64,000 nucleotides of DNA from Caldilineaceae bacterium (lineage in GTDB: Bacteria > Chloroflexota > Anaerolineae > Caldilineales > Caldilineaceae), in NCBI GenBank assembly GCA_026645575.1, contig JAPKMW010000044.1:1-64000 (forward strand), in the 5' to 3' direction. A program made the position numbers and the translations under genes. Under the pieces are notes generated by a model, which saw only the letters and a program-made list of their open reading frames with translations, searched no databases and was not told the origin of the DNA. Positions 49,713 through 59,390 of the stretch are shown here, one piece after another. Every line of letters begins with the position of its first letter. The stretch's first letter is position 1.

Positions 49713-50300
49713 TTACTTTTTACCGAAGAGGCCGCCCAACAACTTCGACCCCATCCCCAGCACATCATCGACAATACTGCCGTCGCCATCCATGTCCAGC
49801 AGACCAGCCAGGCTGCCCAGCGGACCATCAAATTGCTGGCGTTGACCGCCCAACAAGGCGGCAAGATCATCAGCGCCGAAGCCGTTGTCGCGTTTGGTCT
49901 GCCCCAAGGCGCCCATGACGACCGGGGCCAGCATCGCTAACAGTTGGGCGCTATTGTCGGCCGAGATGCCGCTCAACTGGCTCAACCCCTGTTGGACATT
50001 GCCTTGCTTGTTGCCCAGCACATGGCCCAAAATTTTGGCGCCGTCGGCAGTGCGCTCCTGACTGGTAACGGCGCCTAGCAGATTGGTTAAGACACTGCCA
50101 TCATGTTGATTCAGCGCCTTGTCAAGCGCCTGCGCTCCTTGGGGCGACGATGCGTTGCGACTGATGGCGCCCAACAACATGGGCAACGCCGCATTCACGG
50201 CGCTCTGCGTGGTCTTGGCGTCAGTGCCGAGTTGCTTGCTGATCTGATCGACCACCGGGCCGCTCATCTGCTGGCTTAACATGCCTAACAAGTCGTTCAT
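49713..50300 (-). CDS. DUF937-family protein
   Basis: A 195-residue low-complexity protein rich in Gly, Ala, Leu and Gln. The N-terminal MNDLLGMLSQQMSGPVVDQIS and the repeated LLGAISRNASSPQGAQALDKAL pattern with a GxxLLxxLAPxVMGxLG segment match DUF937 (YidB-like), whose function is unknown. The C-terminal DMDGDGSIVDDVLGMGSKLLGGLFGKK resembles an EF-hand-like Asp motif. It starts with a strong GGAGGAAAGC ribosome site. It is a single gene. Confidence 0.85.
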   Translation of the reverse strand: MNDLLGMLSQQMSGPVVDQISKQLGTDAKTTQSAVNAALPMLLGAISRNASSPQGAQALDKALNQHDGSVLTNLLGAVTSQERTADGAKILGHVLGNKQGNVQQGLSQLSGISADNSAQLLAMLAPVVMGALGQTKRDNGFGADDLAALLGGQRQQFDGPLGSLAGLLDMDGDGSIVDDVLGMGSKLLGGLFGKK

Positions 50301-50614
50301 AGCGCTTTCCTCCTATGCTGCAATGGATGACAACAAATAATAAACACTGCGTCCATTAAATCATATAGGGTGGGTGGCGTCTATTTTAACACCGTTCAGA
50401 AACACAAAGCATGTGCGTTGCACGAAGCCAGTAATGATCCAGCGAATGATCCTACTACGGGAAAGGCTGCGCCTCGTGCAACACAGACGCCCTGGCTACC
50501 AAACGACAGATTGACAACCGTCCATGAAGTCAGTACAATCGACAACAATCTACCCCTGATTATCCAAAACGAATCATCCCTAATTGTAACAAAACAACGA
50601 AATGAGAAACCCTT
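50301..50614. other. 314-base divergent gap
   Basis: It carries the promoters of the DUF937 gene and the enolase-superfamily gene. An imperfect hairpin GTTGCACGAAGCC (50417-50429) pairs with 50465-50482 (GGCTGCGCCTCGTGCAAC). A word AATGATCC is repeated in its loop. No gene is supported. Confidence 0.55.
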
Positions 50615-51796
50615 ATGCGCATTGAAGCCATTGATTTTTTCTATCTCTCTATGCCCGAAGTGCTGGATATTGGCGACGGTAGCCAGGATGCCCTATTGGT
50701 GCGGGTGGCCGGCGGTGGTCTGGTCGGCTGGGGGGAATGTGAGGCGGCGCCTTTGCCTTCGATTGCCGGGTTGATCTGCCCCATGTCCCATAGCGCGTGC
50801 AAACCGGTGCAAAGTTCCGTCTTGGGACAGACGCTTGACAGCGTAGCCGATATTACGCGCATCGGCGATCTGGTGCGCGCCAACAGTCTGGATTTGCTGC
50901 AAGCCGATCATATCCTCTCTGGCATCGACATGGCGATGTGGGATCTGCTAGGCAAACGGCTGAACGAACCGGTCTATGCCCTGCTGGGTTACAAACAGGT
51001 CTATCCCAAGACGCCCTACGCCTCCATGCTCTTTGGCGACACGCCCCAGGAAACCCTGGAAAAAGGGCGCCACGCTCGCGCCCTTGGCTATCGCGCGGCC
51101 AAGTTTGGCTGGGGGCCGATTGGCTTAAGCACGGCGCAGGCCGACGCTGATCAATTTATGGCGGCCCGCGAGGGGTTGGGAGACGACGGCATTCTGCTCA
51201 TCGACATTGGCACGGTCTGGAAAGATAATGTGGAAGCCGCCAGCCAACGCTTGCCGGCGCTCAAGGCTTGTCGTGCGACCTGGTTGGAAGAGCCATTTGT
51301 CTCCGGTGCACTCAACGCCTACCGGCAACTGGCGGCGATCTCTGGCGAGGTCAAGCTGGCAGGGGGGGAAGGCAGCCACAACTACCACATGGCGCAACAC
51401 ATGATTGACTATGCCGGCATCGGCTATGTGCAGATCGACGCCGGGCGCATTGGCGGGATCAGCGTCTCGAAAGAAGTAGCTGACTATGCGCAAACCAAAG
51501 GTGTGACCTATGTCAATCACACTTTCACTTCGCACTTGGCGCTCAGTGCCTCGCTTCAGCCCTACGCCGGCATCCAGCAAGATGTAATCTGTGAATATCC
51601 CGTCGAACCCAAATCGTTGGCGCTTGATATTACGCAAAACCACATTGAACGGGACGCCAATGGGCAGGTGCATGTGCCAAATGCGCCAGGACTGGGCATG
51701 ACGGTGAACACAGCCGGGTTGCATCCTTATCTGGTTGATGTAGAAATTCGTGTGCAGGGCAAAACACTCTACAAGACGCCGGCGCTGCACGCGTAA
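50615..51796 (+). CDS. Mandelate racemase/muconate lactonizing enzyme family protein
   Basis: A 393-residue enolase-superfamily enzyme. The N-terminal cap domain is followed by a TIM barrel with Asp in LLIDIGTVWKDN, Glu in WLEEPF and Glu/Gly in KLAGGEGSHNY as metal ligands, and a basic Lys in RAAKFGWGPIG. A His in YVNHTFTSH could be the second base. These enzymes abstract an alpha-proton from a carboxylate; the substrate is most likely a sugar acid, but it cannot be fixed. It ends in a strong terminator. Confidence 0.88.
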   Translation: MRIEAIDFFYLSMPEVLDIGDGSQDALLVRVAGGGLVGWGECEAAPLPSIAGLICPMSHSACKPVQSSVLGQTLDSVADITRIGDLVRANSLDLLQADHILSGIDMAMWDLLGKRLNEPVYALLGYKQVYPKTPYASMLFGDTPQETLEKGRHARALGYRAAKFGWGPIGLSTAQADADQFMAAREGLGDDGILLIDIGTVWKDNVEAASQRLPALKACRATWLEEPFVSGALNAYRQLAAISGEVKLAGGEGSHNYHMAQHMIDYAGIGYVQIDAGRIGGISVSKEVADYAQTKGVTYVNHTFTSHLALSASLQPYAGIQQDVICEYPVEPKSLALDITQNHIERDANGQVHVPNAPGLGMTVNTAGLHPYLVDVEIRVQGKTLYKTPALHA

Positions 51797-51806
51797 GTTG
51801 GCGACG

Positions 51807-51859
51807 ACAATAAGAAAAGCCCTGACAGTAACTAATCCTGTCAGGGCTTTTCTTATTGT
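51807..51859 (+). terminator. Bidirectional terminator
   Basis: ACAATAAGAAAAGCCCTGACAG (51807-51828) against its exact inverse (51838-51859): 22-bp stem, 9-base loop, A-tail and T-tail. It sits between the convergent enolase-family and coiled-coil genes. Confidence 0.93.
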
Positions 51860-52669
51860 TTATCCTTCAATCACATCACTGTTAGGTGGGGGCGGGGTAT
51901 CGTCCGCCTCTAACAGTTCTCTGAGATCATCCAGACTATCATCATCGTGAACATCGTAGTAAATCAACAAGTCACGCAGGCGGGGCAGGCGCTTGTACCC
52001 TTGATAGGGTTGTGTTAGGAGATGGAGTTGGCGTAGCGCATCGGTCATCTCTTTTAGCTTTTCATAGGGACGCAGGGCAATGGCGCGGGCAACGGTGCGA
52101 CCGCTTCCTGGTTCATAGACCACCAGTTCTCCCCACGGCACGGTGACATTGCGGCGAAATTGACGCAAAAAGCCCAGGATACGATCCAGGTAGCCTGGCG
52201 GGTCCACCGAGAGTAAGACGGCGCCGGCCTCAATCTGCCGGTAGGTGATGGTGCGCTGCGAGACAGTAGCCAACGGCGTGTAGACCTGCAGCCCATCCTG
52301 GTTGACTTCTAGCCAGTTGAAATTGTCAAAGGGGGTGGCATTGAGCAACGAAAGGCCCCACCGCTGGAGAAAGCCCTTCAAGCCACGGGGGCCGGCATTG
52401 GTGATCGGATGTTCACTAAGTTCTTTTTTCCGTTTGAGCGCAGCATCAATTCGGGCTTGCGCCGTGTCATTCTGTTTGCGCAGATCCTCAATATATTCTT
52501 TAGCGGCGCGCAACGCTTCCAATGGACTCAGCTTGGCGATGGCATGCGCTTTTTGAAAGGCATACTCATCGGGCATGTTCCAGTTAGTCTCGGTCCGCTC
52601 TTCAAGCAGACTCCGAATCTTTTCAAGCGCGCGCCGATCTTTCTCCGAGAGTTCATTCAAATTCGACAT
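51860..52669 (-). CDS. Uncharacterised coiled-coil protein
   Basis: A 269-residue protein I do not recognise. The N terminus is helical and charged (NELSEKDRRALEKIRSLLEERTE), with a coiled coil at about 60-100 (EDLRKQNDTAQARIDAALKRKKELS). The rest is a mixed domain with no motif known to me, ending in acidic EADDTPPPPN. It lies 15 bases downstream of the LysM protein in a three-gene operon, so it is probably the cytoplasmic partner of an envelope system. Confidence 0.7.
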   Translation of the reverse strand: MSNLNELSEKDRRALEKIRSLLEERTETNWNMPDEYAFQKAHAIAKLSPLEALRAAKEYIEDLRKQNDTAQARIDAALKRKKELSEHPITNAGPRGLKGFLQRWGLSLLNATPFDNFNWLEVNQDGLQVYTPLATVSQRTITYRQIEAGAVLLSVDPPGYLDRILGFLRQFRRNVTVPWGELVVYEPGSGRTVARAIALRPYEKLKEMTDALRQLHLLTQPYQGYKRLPRLRDLLIYYDVHDDDSLDDLRELLEADDTPPPPNSDVIEG

Positions 52670-52684
52670 AGATAAGCCGGTCGG

Positions 52685-53722
52685 TCAATTCTCAGGAATA
52701 CTTAACACCCAGCCGACGACAATGACATTGGGGTTGGTCTTCAGTCGTGGGTACTTGGCGGTATTCACTGCCACTAAGTTGTCAACTTTAATCTTGTAAT
52801 ACTGGGCAATCAACGCCAGGCTCTCGCCTTGTTGCACCGTGTGTGTGCGCCCACTGGCGGCAACGCCGCCGGCATTAGCCTGGTTGGACGGCCCGCCTTG
52901 CGGTTCGGAGCCGGTATTGGTCGGCACCGGCGTCGGCATCAGCGGCGCCGTCATGTCATAGGCCTGTTCCGGCCATAGCCCTTCGCCATAGACGGTAAAG
53001 GGGTTTTCTTCTGTATAATAACCGCCGCCGGTAATGCCGCGCACGGCCGTACCATTCAAGCGGATGGTGCGGTTGGTGCGGAAGCCATCCATACTACACA
53101 TCATCTGCCACTCTTCATACTGTTTGGGGAACCAGCCACGGGCAATGGCCGCCACATCACAAGTTACGCCCTGCGGCAGATCGCGCCGGGTCATCACCAT
53201 CGTATTATCGCTTAGTTTACCCGTTGGATTAAACATCTGCTGGATGTTTGCTACCCAAATGTCGATGGCATTGGGCTTGAGCGGGAAGGAGACCGGCTCT
53301 TCCGCCGGCGCCGGCGCCGAACCATCGGACGGCGCGCCGGCTGGTACACTGCCGGGGGCAGCGCCAACAGCGCCGGAGCCACTGTTGTTATAAATCGGGC
53401 CATTGTACGTTTCCGGCAGCGACAGACGCACCAATGAGCCGGTCACACGATCGACCTCGCGCGCCATGCGGGTACGGGGCAGTGTGTCCAACACCTGGCT
53501 AAAGATCCAGTCGCCGGTGATAACCGCCACACAGCCCAGGAGAAATGCCAAGCTGGCTAGCACAATAGTCACGCGGACAACAACAAAGAGATCCCACTTG
53601 TCAATCTTGGCAATGACCAACGGTGTGATCTTGAAGAAATAGAGATAGACGATGGAGAGCGCAACGATGACATAAAACGCGCCGGCTAGCCAACCCAGGG
53701 TGTCTGTAATGTACCCAGACAT
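52685..53722 (-). CDS. LysM-domain membrane protein
   Basis: A 345-residue protein with two N-terminal membrane segments (about 8-32 and 48-72), a Pro/Ala-rich extracellular linker, a central domain and a C-terminal LysM domain (about 295-345: HTVQQGESLALIAQYYKIKVDNLVAVN). LysM binds peptidoglycan N-acetylglucosamine. A role in anchoring the cell wall to the membrane is likely. It is in an operon with the coiled-coil gene and follows the M23 protein gene (140-base gap). Confidence 0.85.
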   Translation of the reverse strand: MSGYITDTLGWLAGAFYVIVALSIVYLYFFKITPLVIAKIDKWDLFVVVRVTIVLASLAFLLGCVAVITGDWIFSQVLDTLPRTRMAREVDRVTGSLVRLSLPETYNGPIYNNSGSGAVGAAPGSVPAGAPSDGSAPAPAEEPVSFPLKPNAIDIWVANIQQMFNPTGKLSDNTMVMTRRDLPQGVTCDVAAIARGWFPKQYEEWQMMCSMDGFRTNRTIRLNGTAVRGITGGGYYTEENPFTVYGEGLWPEQAYDMTAPLMPTPVPTNTGSEPQGGPSNQANAGGVAASGRTHTVQQGESLALIAQYYKIKVDNLVAVNTAKYPRLKTNPNVIVVGWVLSIPEN

Positions 53723-53861
53723 AGCTTACTCCTAATCACAATGTGTAAATAAGTGTAAATAAGAACGATGGTATAAGAACAACGATAAATCGACGTAAAA
53801 CGGTGAATCACCAAAGCGAACTGTTCTCTGGTGATAGCTGTGCCTAAACGCAAAGCGGCCC

Positions 53862-55517
53862 TCACTGCTGCACCCACCAACCGGTTGCCTGTATGGTTGG
53901 GTGCAGAAAGAGCTTCTGCCAACTCTGGCAATCGAAGCCAGTTTTAGTGCTGAACGCCTTACACGTTTCGTTGATTGGCCAGCGTCGATCAAAGGCCATC
54001 ATCCCGGAAGCAATGGGATCGACGTTAAATAACTTCTGTGTCGCTTCCAACCCGACAACCTTGCCGCTGACAGAGCCATAGCCCGTAAAGATCGGAATAA
54101 TCTGCACATCGGCAACGGTCAAGTCTTTGCCGCTGTCCAAATTGTGAAAGACATTCCAGAGAACCAACACTCCTTTGCCCGGCAAGTTGGCGGCTTTGCG
54201 TTTCTGCGCCAGCGCTTCAGCTAACCAGTAAACATCACGGCGACGCACCTGATCGGTAAATTCCATATCAATGGCGACGCCATCCAGGCCAAAGTTAGTT
54301 AACTCGTTGACAACCTCATGCGCTTTTTTGAAATCAACGCCCACATCGACAATCACCAGGCCATCGACATGATGCATGGCGGTCAACAGGCGCCGTGCAT
54401 CATTCATGCCAAAACGCCCCCCCAACCGTGGAATCGCCACCGGGATGGGGCTGGTGCGGGTAAAGGAAGCGACATCGCGCTGCCAGTCCACCGCCTTGGC
54501 GACCAAGTCCTGAGTCTCACAAGCCTGTCCCAATGTCCCGACGCCATGACAAGGCATTCCCCACACAGCGGTATAATGGGCGCCCACCTGATAGCCGCTA
54601 CCAATATAGGGATAGAGACCGTAGCGTACATAGGCCCAAAGCGCTCCCGGACTCATCTCTTCATCGTTCATCCACACGGCAACGGCGGTGCTGGTGCTAC
54701 ACAAAAAGGTTGGCGCCAGAAAGACTAAGAGCAGGCTAACCCACCGTAAAGGCGACCGCGCCTGCCATTGCTGCCAACCTTGCTGGGTGGCATGGAAAAT
54801 ACTATATACCATCCCCCCCGCTCTGTGCAAGCCAGTAACGACCAATTCCGGTTGGAAAAAGAGCAAAAAAGCACAGAGAACGAGCAGCAGGGCGACGATA
54901 ATTTCTCGACTTAAAACGCCGCCGGTATAGAAAACAATCCCCGTGGCATCCTGCACCGCATCCGGGTCAGCCGCACAGAGCTTACAATAGCGAAAAATCG
55001 ACCGGGAAAAGCTGGCGTCAATGCGCTGTCGCCCTCGCTCCACATGGTGAATTTCCCAGTGTACATGGGGGCCAAAACTGGTCATCCCCGTCCAGCCAAC
55101 GCGGCCCAATGGCGTCCAGGGCGTCACCTGATCACCAGTTCGCACCCGCACCCGGCCGCCTTCGTCAATCATGTGGCCGTACAAGCTCAAATAACCATCT
55201 TGGTGGTCCACCATCACCCAACAACCGTAGCCGCCGGCGTTGTTACAACCAGCGTAACTAACCCGACCACCAGCCATCGGGTAGATGGTGGCGCCAAAGG
55301 GAACGCTAATATCCCAGGCAAAGACCGAACCACGCCCAGTATGATCCTGTTCATCAGACGAAAGCAAACCGCCAGCAACAGGTATCAACCACTTCCCATC
55401 GCGCGACGCTGATCGGCCACTGGCAACGGGCCAATCCTGCGCCGCAGCCGGGATTGTGGTCACCAATGTCAATCCCCAAAGAGCCAAAAGCATGAAGGTC
55501 AGGCGTCGCCACACCAC
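53862..55517 (-). CDS. M23 peptidase fused to a second membrane-anchored domain
   Basis: A 551-residue protein. Signal peptide about 1-27. M23/LytM domain about 30-170 with zinc ligands His59 (DHTGRG), Asp69 (FAWDIS) and the HxH motif His151/His153 (GPHVHWEIHH). Two membrane segments (about 203-223 and 259-281) leave both large domains outside the cytoplasm. The C-terminal 340-551 looks like a TIM-barrel-type glycosidase: LVIVDVGVDFKK, NFGLDGVAIDMEF, VLVLWNVFHN, VQIIPIFTGYG. The predicted role is cell-wall cleavage by a peptidase arm, with sugar recognition or cleavage by the other. This architecture is unusual to me. Confidence 0.8.
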   Translation of the reverse strand: MVWRRLTFMLLALWGLTLVTTIPAAAQDWPVASGRSASRDGKWLIPVAGGLLSSDEQDHTGRGSVFAWDISVPFGATIYPMAGGRVSYAGCNNAGGYGCWVMVDHQDGYLSLYGHMIDEGGRVRVRTGDQVTPWTPLGRVGWTGMTSFGPHVHWEIHHVERGRQRIDASFSRSIFRYCKLCAADPDAVQDATGIVFYTGGVLSREIIVALLLVLCAFLLFFQPELVVTGLHRAGGMVYSIFHATQQGWQQWQARSPLRWVSLLLVFLAPTFLCSTSTAVAVWMNDEEMSPGALWAYVRYGLYPYIGSGYQVGAHYTAVWGMPCHGVGTLGQACETQDLVAKAVDWQRDVASFTRTSPIPVAIPRLGGRFGMNDARRLLTAMHHVDGLVIVDVGVDFKKAHEVVNELTNFGLDGVAIDMEFTDQVRRRDVYWLAEALAQKRKAANLPGKGVLVLWNVFHNLDSGKDLTVADVQIIPIFTGYGSVSGKVVGLEATQKLFNVDPIASGMMAFDRRWPINETCKAFSTKTGFDCQSWQKLFLHPTIQATGWWVQQ

Positions 55518-55797
55518 GAGTTACCTACCAGGCGCTCCTTGAACAGATCGCCCCCCTATTGTGAACCTGAACTTACGCCAGCGCATTTGGAATGCAAGCT
55601 ACCCCACAGCGAATACCACCTAGCAAACAATGTTCATTTCTGCCACAGTCTAAGTATACCAGCTTCTTGTGTAGATGCAAACCTTACCACCTGTGTTAAG
55701 AGGAAACGGGGAAACGTGCTGCATGTTGCGTGTTGCGTGAATCGGCAAATGCGTTTTATAACTCACGAATCACGTCTTACGAATCAGGTCTCAGGAA

Positions 55798-57444
55798 TTA
55801 GACCAGTAATGCCATCCCATCGCTACCCGTATCGGAGGCGCCAGTGAGCTTGCCGGTAACGGGGTCGATGGCGATGGCGCTAACCAGGGCAAAGCCGCCG
55901 TGACTCTGGGGAAGGCGGCTAATGGGGTGGCGTTTGCGCACCTCGGCGCAGACATATTCGGGGATCATGGCGCTACAGCGAATGTCGGCCACCTGACAGT
56001 CAAAGCGGGGGGCATGGACCGCCTCGGTCATGCTCATACCAAAGTCCAGGGCGTTGAGGATGACTTGCAGGTTGGAGGTGATGATGCGAGTGGCGCCCGG
56101 CGAGCCTAGCACCAAGACCGGCTTTTCGCCCTTGGTGATAATGGTCGGACACATGCCCGTGGTGCGCCCCTTACGCGGCCCGATCGAGTTGGGGTGGCCG
56201 GGCAGCGGGTGGAAGTTGATCATCGAGTTATTGTACATAAAACCCATACCGGGCGTGATGACGCCGGAGGAAGCGCCGAGCGAATGGGTCAACGCCACAC
56301 AATTGCCGTGGCGATCCACCACAGAGACATGAGTGGTGTCGGGCGTGCCGGTGGGCATAAAGCTAGCGTTGATCGGCTTGCCGGCGTTGATGTGGTCGCG
56401 CCACTGGGCGGCGCGCTCTTTGGAGATCATCCAGGCGACCGGCACGTCGTTGAATTCAGGGTCGGCCATGGTGCGATTGCGGTCCGCAAAGGCGGCTTTC
56501 ATCGCCATTGAGACGAGATAAATGTACTGTGGCGAATTGTGACCCAGGGCGGCCAGATCATAGCCTTCGAGAATGTTGAGAATGGCAATCAGTGTTGGGC
56601 CACCGTGCGGCGCTGTCGTGCTGGTAACGCCATAGCCACGATAAGTGCCGGCCACCCGCATCGACTCGCGCAGTTGATAAGTCGCCAGGTCTTCGGCGGT
56701 GACAGAACTGCCATTGGCGGAAAGATCAGCGATCATCCGTTCGGCCAACTCGCCGGTGTAAAAATCTTCCGGACCATGTTTGCCCAAGTGGCGCAGCGTT
56801 TTGGCATAGTCAGGATTGCGCAACCGTTCGCCCATCTCATAGGTGGAACCATCGGCCTTGAGATAGATGCGGCGGGCTTCGGCGTTGGCGTCAATGTAAT
56901 CACGCAGCGATGCAGCCTCTGGGTATTTTGACTTTTGTAACCAACGCACCGCCTGCCGCTCGGTGACAACAAAGCCTTCTTCGGCAATGCGCGCCGCCGG
57001 TTCCAGCGCCTGCGCCCAGGAAATCGTTCCCCAACGTTCCAACAGGGTCGCCATCGTCTTGACCCACCCCGGCGTGCAGACAGAGGTGTAGCCGACGTCA
57101 TTGACCTTGTCCTTGAGGAAGTAGCCCCAACCATCAGGATTTGGTCCCAATACGCGATCCGCCCACATCGCCTCGGTCACGTTAGAACCGGCCAGCGCCG
57201 GGCCATCAATGACAATGGACTGGTTTTGCACCGTCAGCCCCAGCGCACCACTTGTGCTAATCGGCGGCGTTGCCAGGTGCATGGTCAGTTGAGCATAGCC
57301 GCCGATGCCGCACATTTGCGGGTCGAGAATGCCTTGCACAAAAGCACAAGTGACAGCGGCGTCGATGGCGTTGCCGCCCTGCATCAAAACCTTGGCGCCT
57401 TCTTCCACTGCTTGTGGCTGGAGAGCGGCGATCATTCCTTGCAT
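55798..57444 (-). CDS. Gamma-glutamyltransferase family protein
   Basis: A 548-residue protein of the Ntn-hydrolase GGT family. The autoprocessing site is the Thr pair 370-371 before His372 in DTTHVSVVDRHGNCV, which would become the N terminus of the small subunit. The large-subunit start MQGGNAIDAAVTCAFVQGILDPQMCGIGG is typical. The conserved GMGFMYNNSMINF and FGSPGATRI-like VLGSPGATRI also fit. No signal peptide is seen, so it may act in the cytoplasm. It transfers or hydrolyses gamma-glutamyl groups of glutathione-like compounds. A good AAGGAGC site precedes the ATG. Confidence 0.93.
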   Translation of the reverse strand: MQGMIAALQPQAVEEGAKVLMQGGNAIDAAVTCAFVQGILDPQMCGIGGYAQLTMHLATPPISTSGALGLTVQNQSIVIDGPALAGSNVTEAMWADRVLGPNPDGWGYFLKDKVNDVGYTSVCTPGWVKTMATLLERWGTISWAQALEPAARIAEEGFVVTERQAVRWLQKSKYPEAASLRDYIDANAEARRIYLKADGSTYEMGERLRNPDYAKTLRHLGKHGPEDFYTGELAERMIADLSANGSSVTAEDLATYQLRESMRVAGTYRGYGVTSTTAPHGGPTLIAILNILEGYDLAALGHNSPQYIYLVSMAMKAAFADRNRTMADPEFNDVPVAWMISKERAAQWRDHINAGKPINASFMPTGTPDTTHVSVVDRHGNCVALTHSLGASSGVITPGMGFMYNNSMINFHPLPGHPNSIGPRKGRTTGMCPTIITKGEKPVLVLGSPGATRIITSNLQVILNALDFGMSMTEAVHAPRFDCQVADIRCSAMIPEYVCAEVRKRHPISRLPQSHGGFALVSAIAIDPVTGKLTGASDTGSDGMALLV

Positions 57445-57578
57445 GTGGGATGCTCCTTGTTGCGTTGGTGACTACCAGATGTTGAGTTGCGCATTCGCAA
57501 TCTTTCAGTTACGATGATCGATAGTATACACGTTCTGTACACAAGTGACAAGGAGGTAAACAATGAGATATGAACTTA

Positions 57579-59327
57579 TCAAAGTCCTGCACTATGCAAC
57601 TCATCATGCAAAGCGCGTAAGCGCGGATTGTTGTTATAGGTGTCAGCCACCAGCTTTTGCCAGGCCGGCAGATCATTGAGCCGTTCATAGATTGACCGCA
57701 AATGCTTCAAGTGTTGAGCAGCCGTGGCATAGCTACCCCGGTTCCGTTGGGCAATCTGGAGTTGAATCTGTTCACGATAAAGGTCAATGGCGGCACGCGG
57801 TCGCGTTGTTTCTGCGGCACGGGCAACTTCCAACTTCATGGAAGGCAACCCATAACCAAAGATCCCGGTGCTTTTTAAGGGTTGCTGCACCATGTGGAGC
57901 GCAGCGTCAATCTCATCTTCATACAGATAGATTTGGGTGAGCAAGGCATGGTGACGTTGGTCCGCTTGAAGCCGCGTGAGGATTTCCTGCCTGAGCGACG
58001 ACCACGTTTGCAGATCGAGCGCCAATTCGTGGAGTTCCTGATATTTTGTTATATTGGGCATAGCCCAAAAGAGTTCTTTCGCCAGTTGCAACGCCAGGGC
58101 AATATCATTTCGGTCAATTGCCTGTTCTTTCAACCACTCTTTTAGCCGTGAATCGTTGCTTTTTTGGGCACGTGCCCCGACCAGTTGAGTAAAGCGGTCG
58201 GTCAGACCATGAGCGACAAAAAGCCGCGCCGTGCTAAGGAGTTCGTAGTCCTGCATATCACGGGCAGCCGCAAATGCTTCCTCGCTACGGCCTAGTTGGA
58301 GCAAGCGCTCCACCAAGTCGAAAGAGCGACCGGTTTCGCGACAGATGCGCAAAAACGTTTCGTCATCCATCGTCTCAGCTTCCAGTGTCAGCAAAAAGCC
58401 ACCCAGCGTTTCGCGCCGCCACGAGGAACTGTAATCTGCGCTCTTGGGTAATTCGGCCCGCACCCACGCCGCGACTTGCGCCCGTTCGTCGGCAGTGGCA
58501 TTTTCCAAAATCAAGGTGGGCGCTTCATAGCCCATATCGATCCCGCCCCATTTGACATCCCAGAGTTTGACATCAACTAAGGCGCGCAGAATCACTTGGC
58601 GCAAAGCTGGCTCTTCGACAGCCGCCAGACACTGACCTAAACTAGTCACACATTCATTGACAACATCATTGCTCTCGCCGCCTTCATCATGTAACATCTC
58701 ATAATTATCAAGCATTCCCTCCATCACGGTTTTATAGACGGTGACGGCATTGCGCCAATCCTGGGCGGCCGTATATTGATCGCCCAGATTCTTGATCTCG
58801 ATCAACTCCTGCCCAAAGCCATAGTCTTCATGATCAAGATGGCGGAAAACCTGGTTTACCTGGCGCTCAATTACTTTCGGATCGACAGGAGCCGACGCTT
58901 TGCCGCCCGCCATCACCGGCAATTGGAGGAGCATTTCCAGATCAGGGTAGCGTTCCAGCATCTTGCTAATCAGACTCACCAGTTCATCCTTGGTGCGTTG
59001 ATTAAGCGCTGTCGTTAACTCTTCCATCACGGTAAAGGCCGCCGGATCGTCGATCCAACTGAGCAGGAGCGCGGCAACGTGTTTACAACGACCATAGCTG
59101 CCAACCGGACAGGAACAATGACCGGTGACAATCCCCAGCGGCCCCAGTCCAATCTCCACACGGTAAGGCGCTGTTGAAGAACCAAGACACTGGGCTTTGA
59201 GCGTATTACCCTGACGGCGCGGGTTTAGGATTGAGCCATCGCGTACATACGGGCGTCCGCGAGCAAGCGAAGTATCGCCGGCCCAGGTGCGCACATCGGC
59301 TTCGGTGAGTTTTGGTAGATCAGCCAT
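57579..59327 (-). CDS. SWIM zinc-finger protein
   Basis: A 582-residue protein. The SWIM motif CxC-x7-CxH is intact (Cys71, Cys73, Cys81, His83: GHCSCPVGSYGRCKHVA). It follows a short N-terminal region (DVRTWAG...LARGRPYVRDGSI), a common SWIM-protein start. The rest (about 110-582) is helical repeats resembling TPR, with repeated AALLLSWIDD- and EEALAAARD-like helices. Bacterial SWIM proteins may bind DNA or mediate protein contacts. The function is not known. Adjacent genes (GGT and MBL) are on the same strand. Confidence 0.85.
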   Translation of the reverse strand: MADLPKLTEADVRTWAGDTSLARGRPYVRDGSILNPRRQGNTLKAQCLGSSTAPYRVEIGLGPLGIVTGHCSCPVGSYGRCKHVAALLLSWIDDPAAFTVMEELTTALNQRTKDELVSLISKMLERYPDLEMLLQLPVMAGGKASAPVDPKVIERQVNQVFRHLDHEDYGFGQELIEIKNLGDQYTAAQDWRNAVTVYKTVMEGMLDNYEMLHDEGGESNDVVNECVTSLGQCLAAVEEPALRQVILRALVDVKLWDVKWGGIDMGYEAPTLILENATADERAQVAAWVRAELPKSADYSSSWRRETLGGFLLTLEAETMDDETFLRICRETGRSFDLVERLLQLGRSEEAFAAARDMQDYELLSTARLFVAHGLTDRFTQLVGARAQKSNDSRLKEWLKEQAIDRNDIALALQLAKELFWAMPNITKYQELHELALDLQTWSSLRQEILTRLQADQRHHALLTQIYLYEDEIDAALHMVQQPLKSTGIFGYGLPSMKLEVARAAETTRPRAAIDLYREQIQLQIAQRNRGSYATAAQHLKHLRSIYERLNDLPAWQKLVADTYNNNPRLRALHDELHSAGL

Positions 59328-59390
59328 ATAGTGGCTCCAATGTTGCAGTAGATGGAAACGACAACGAATTGGGGGAAGAACAAATAGAGA

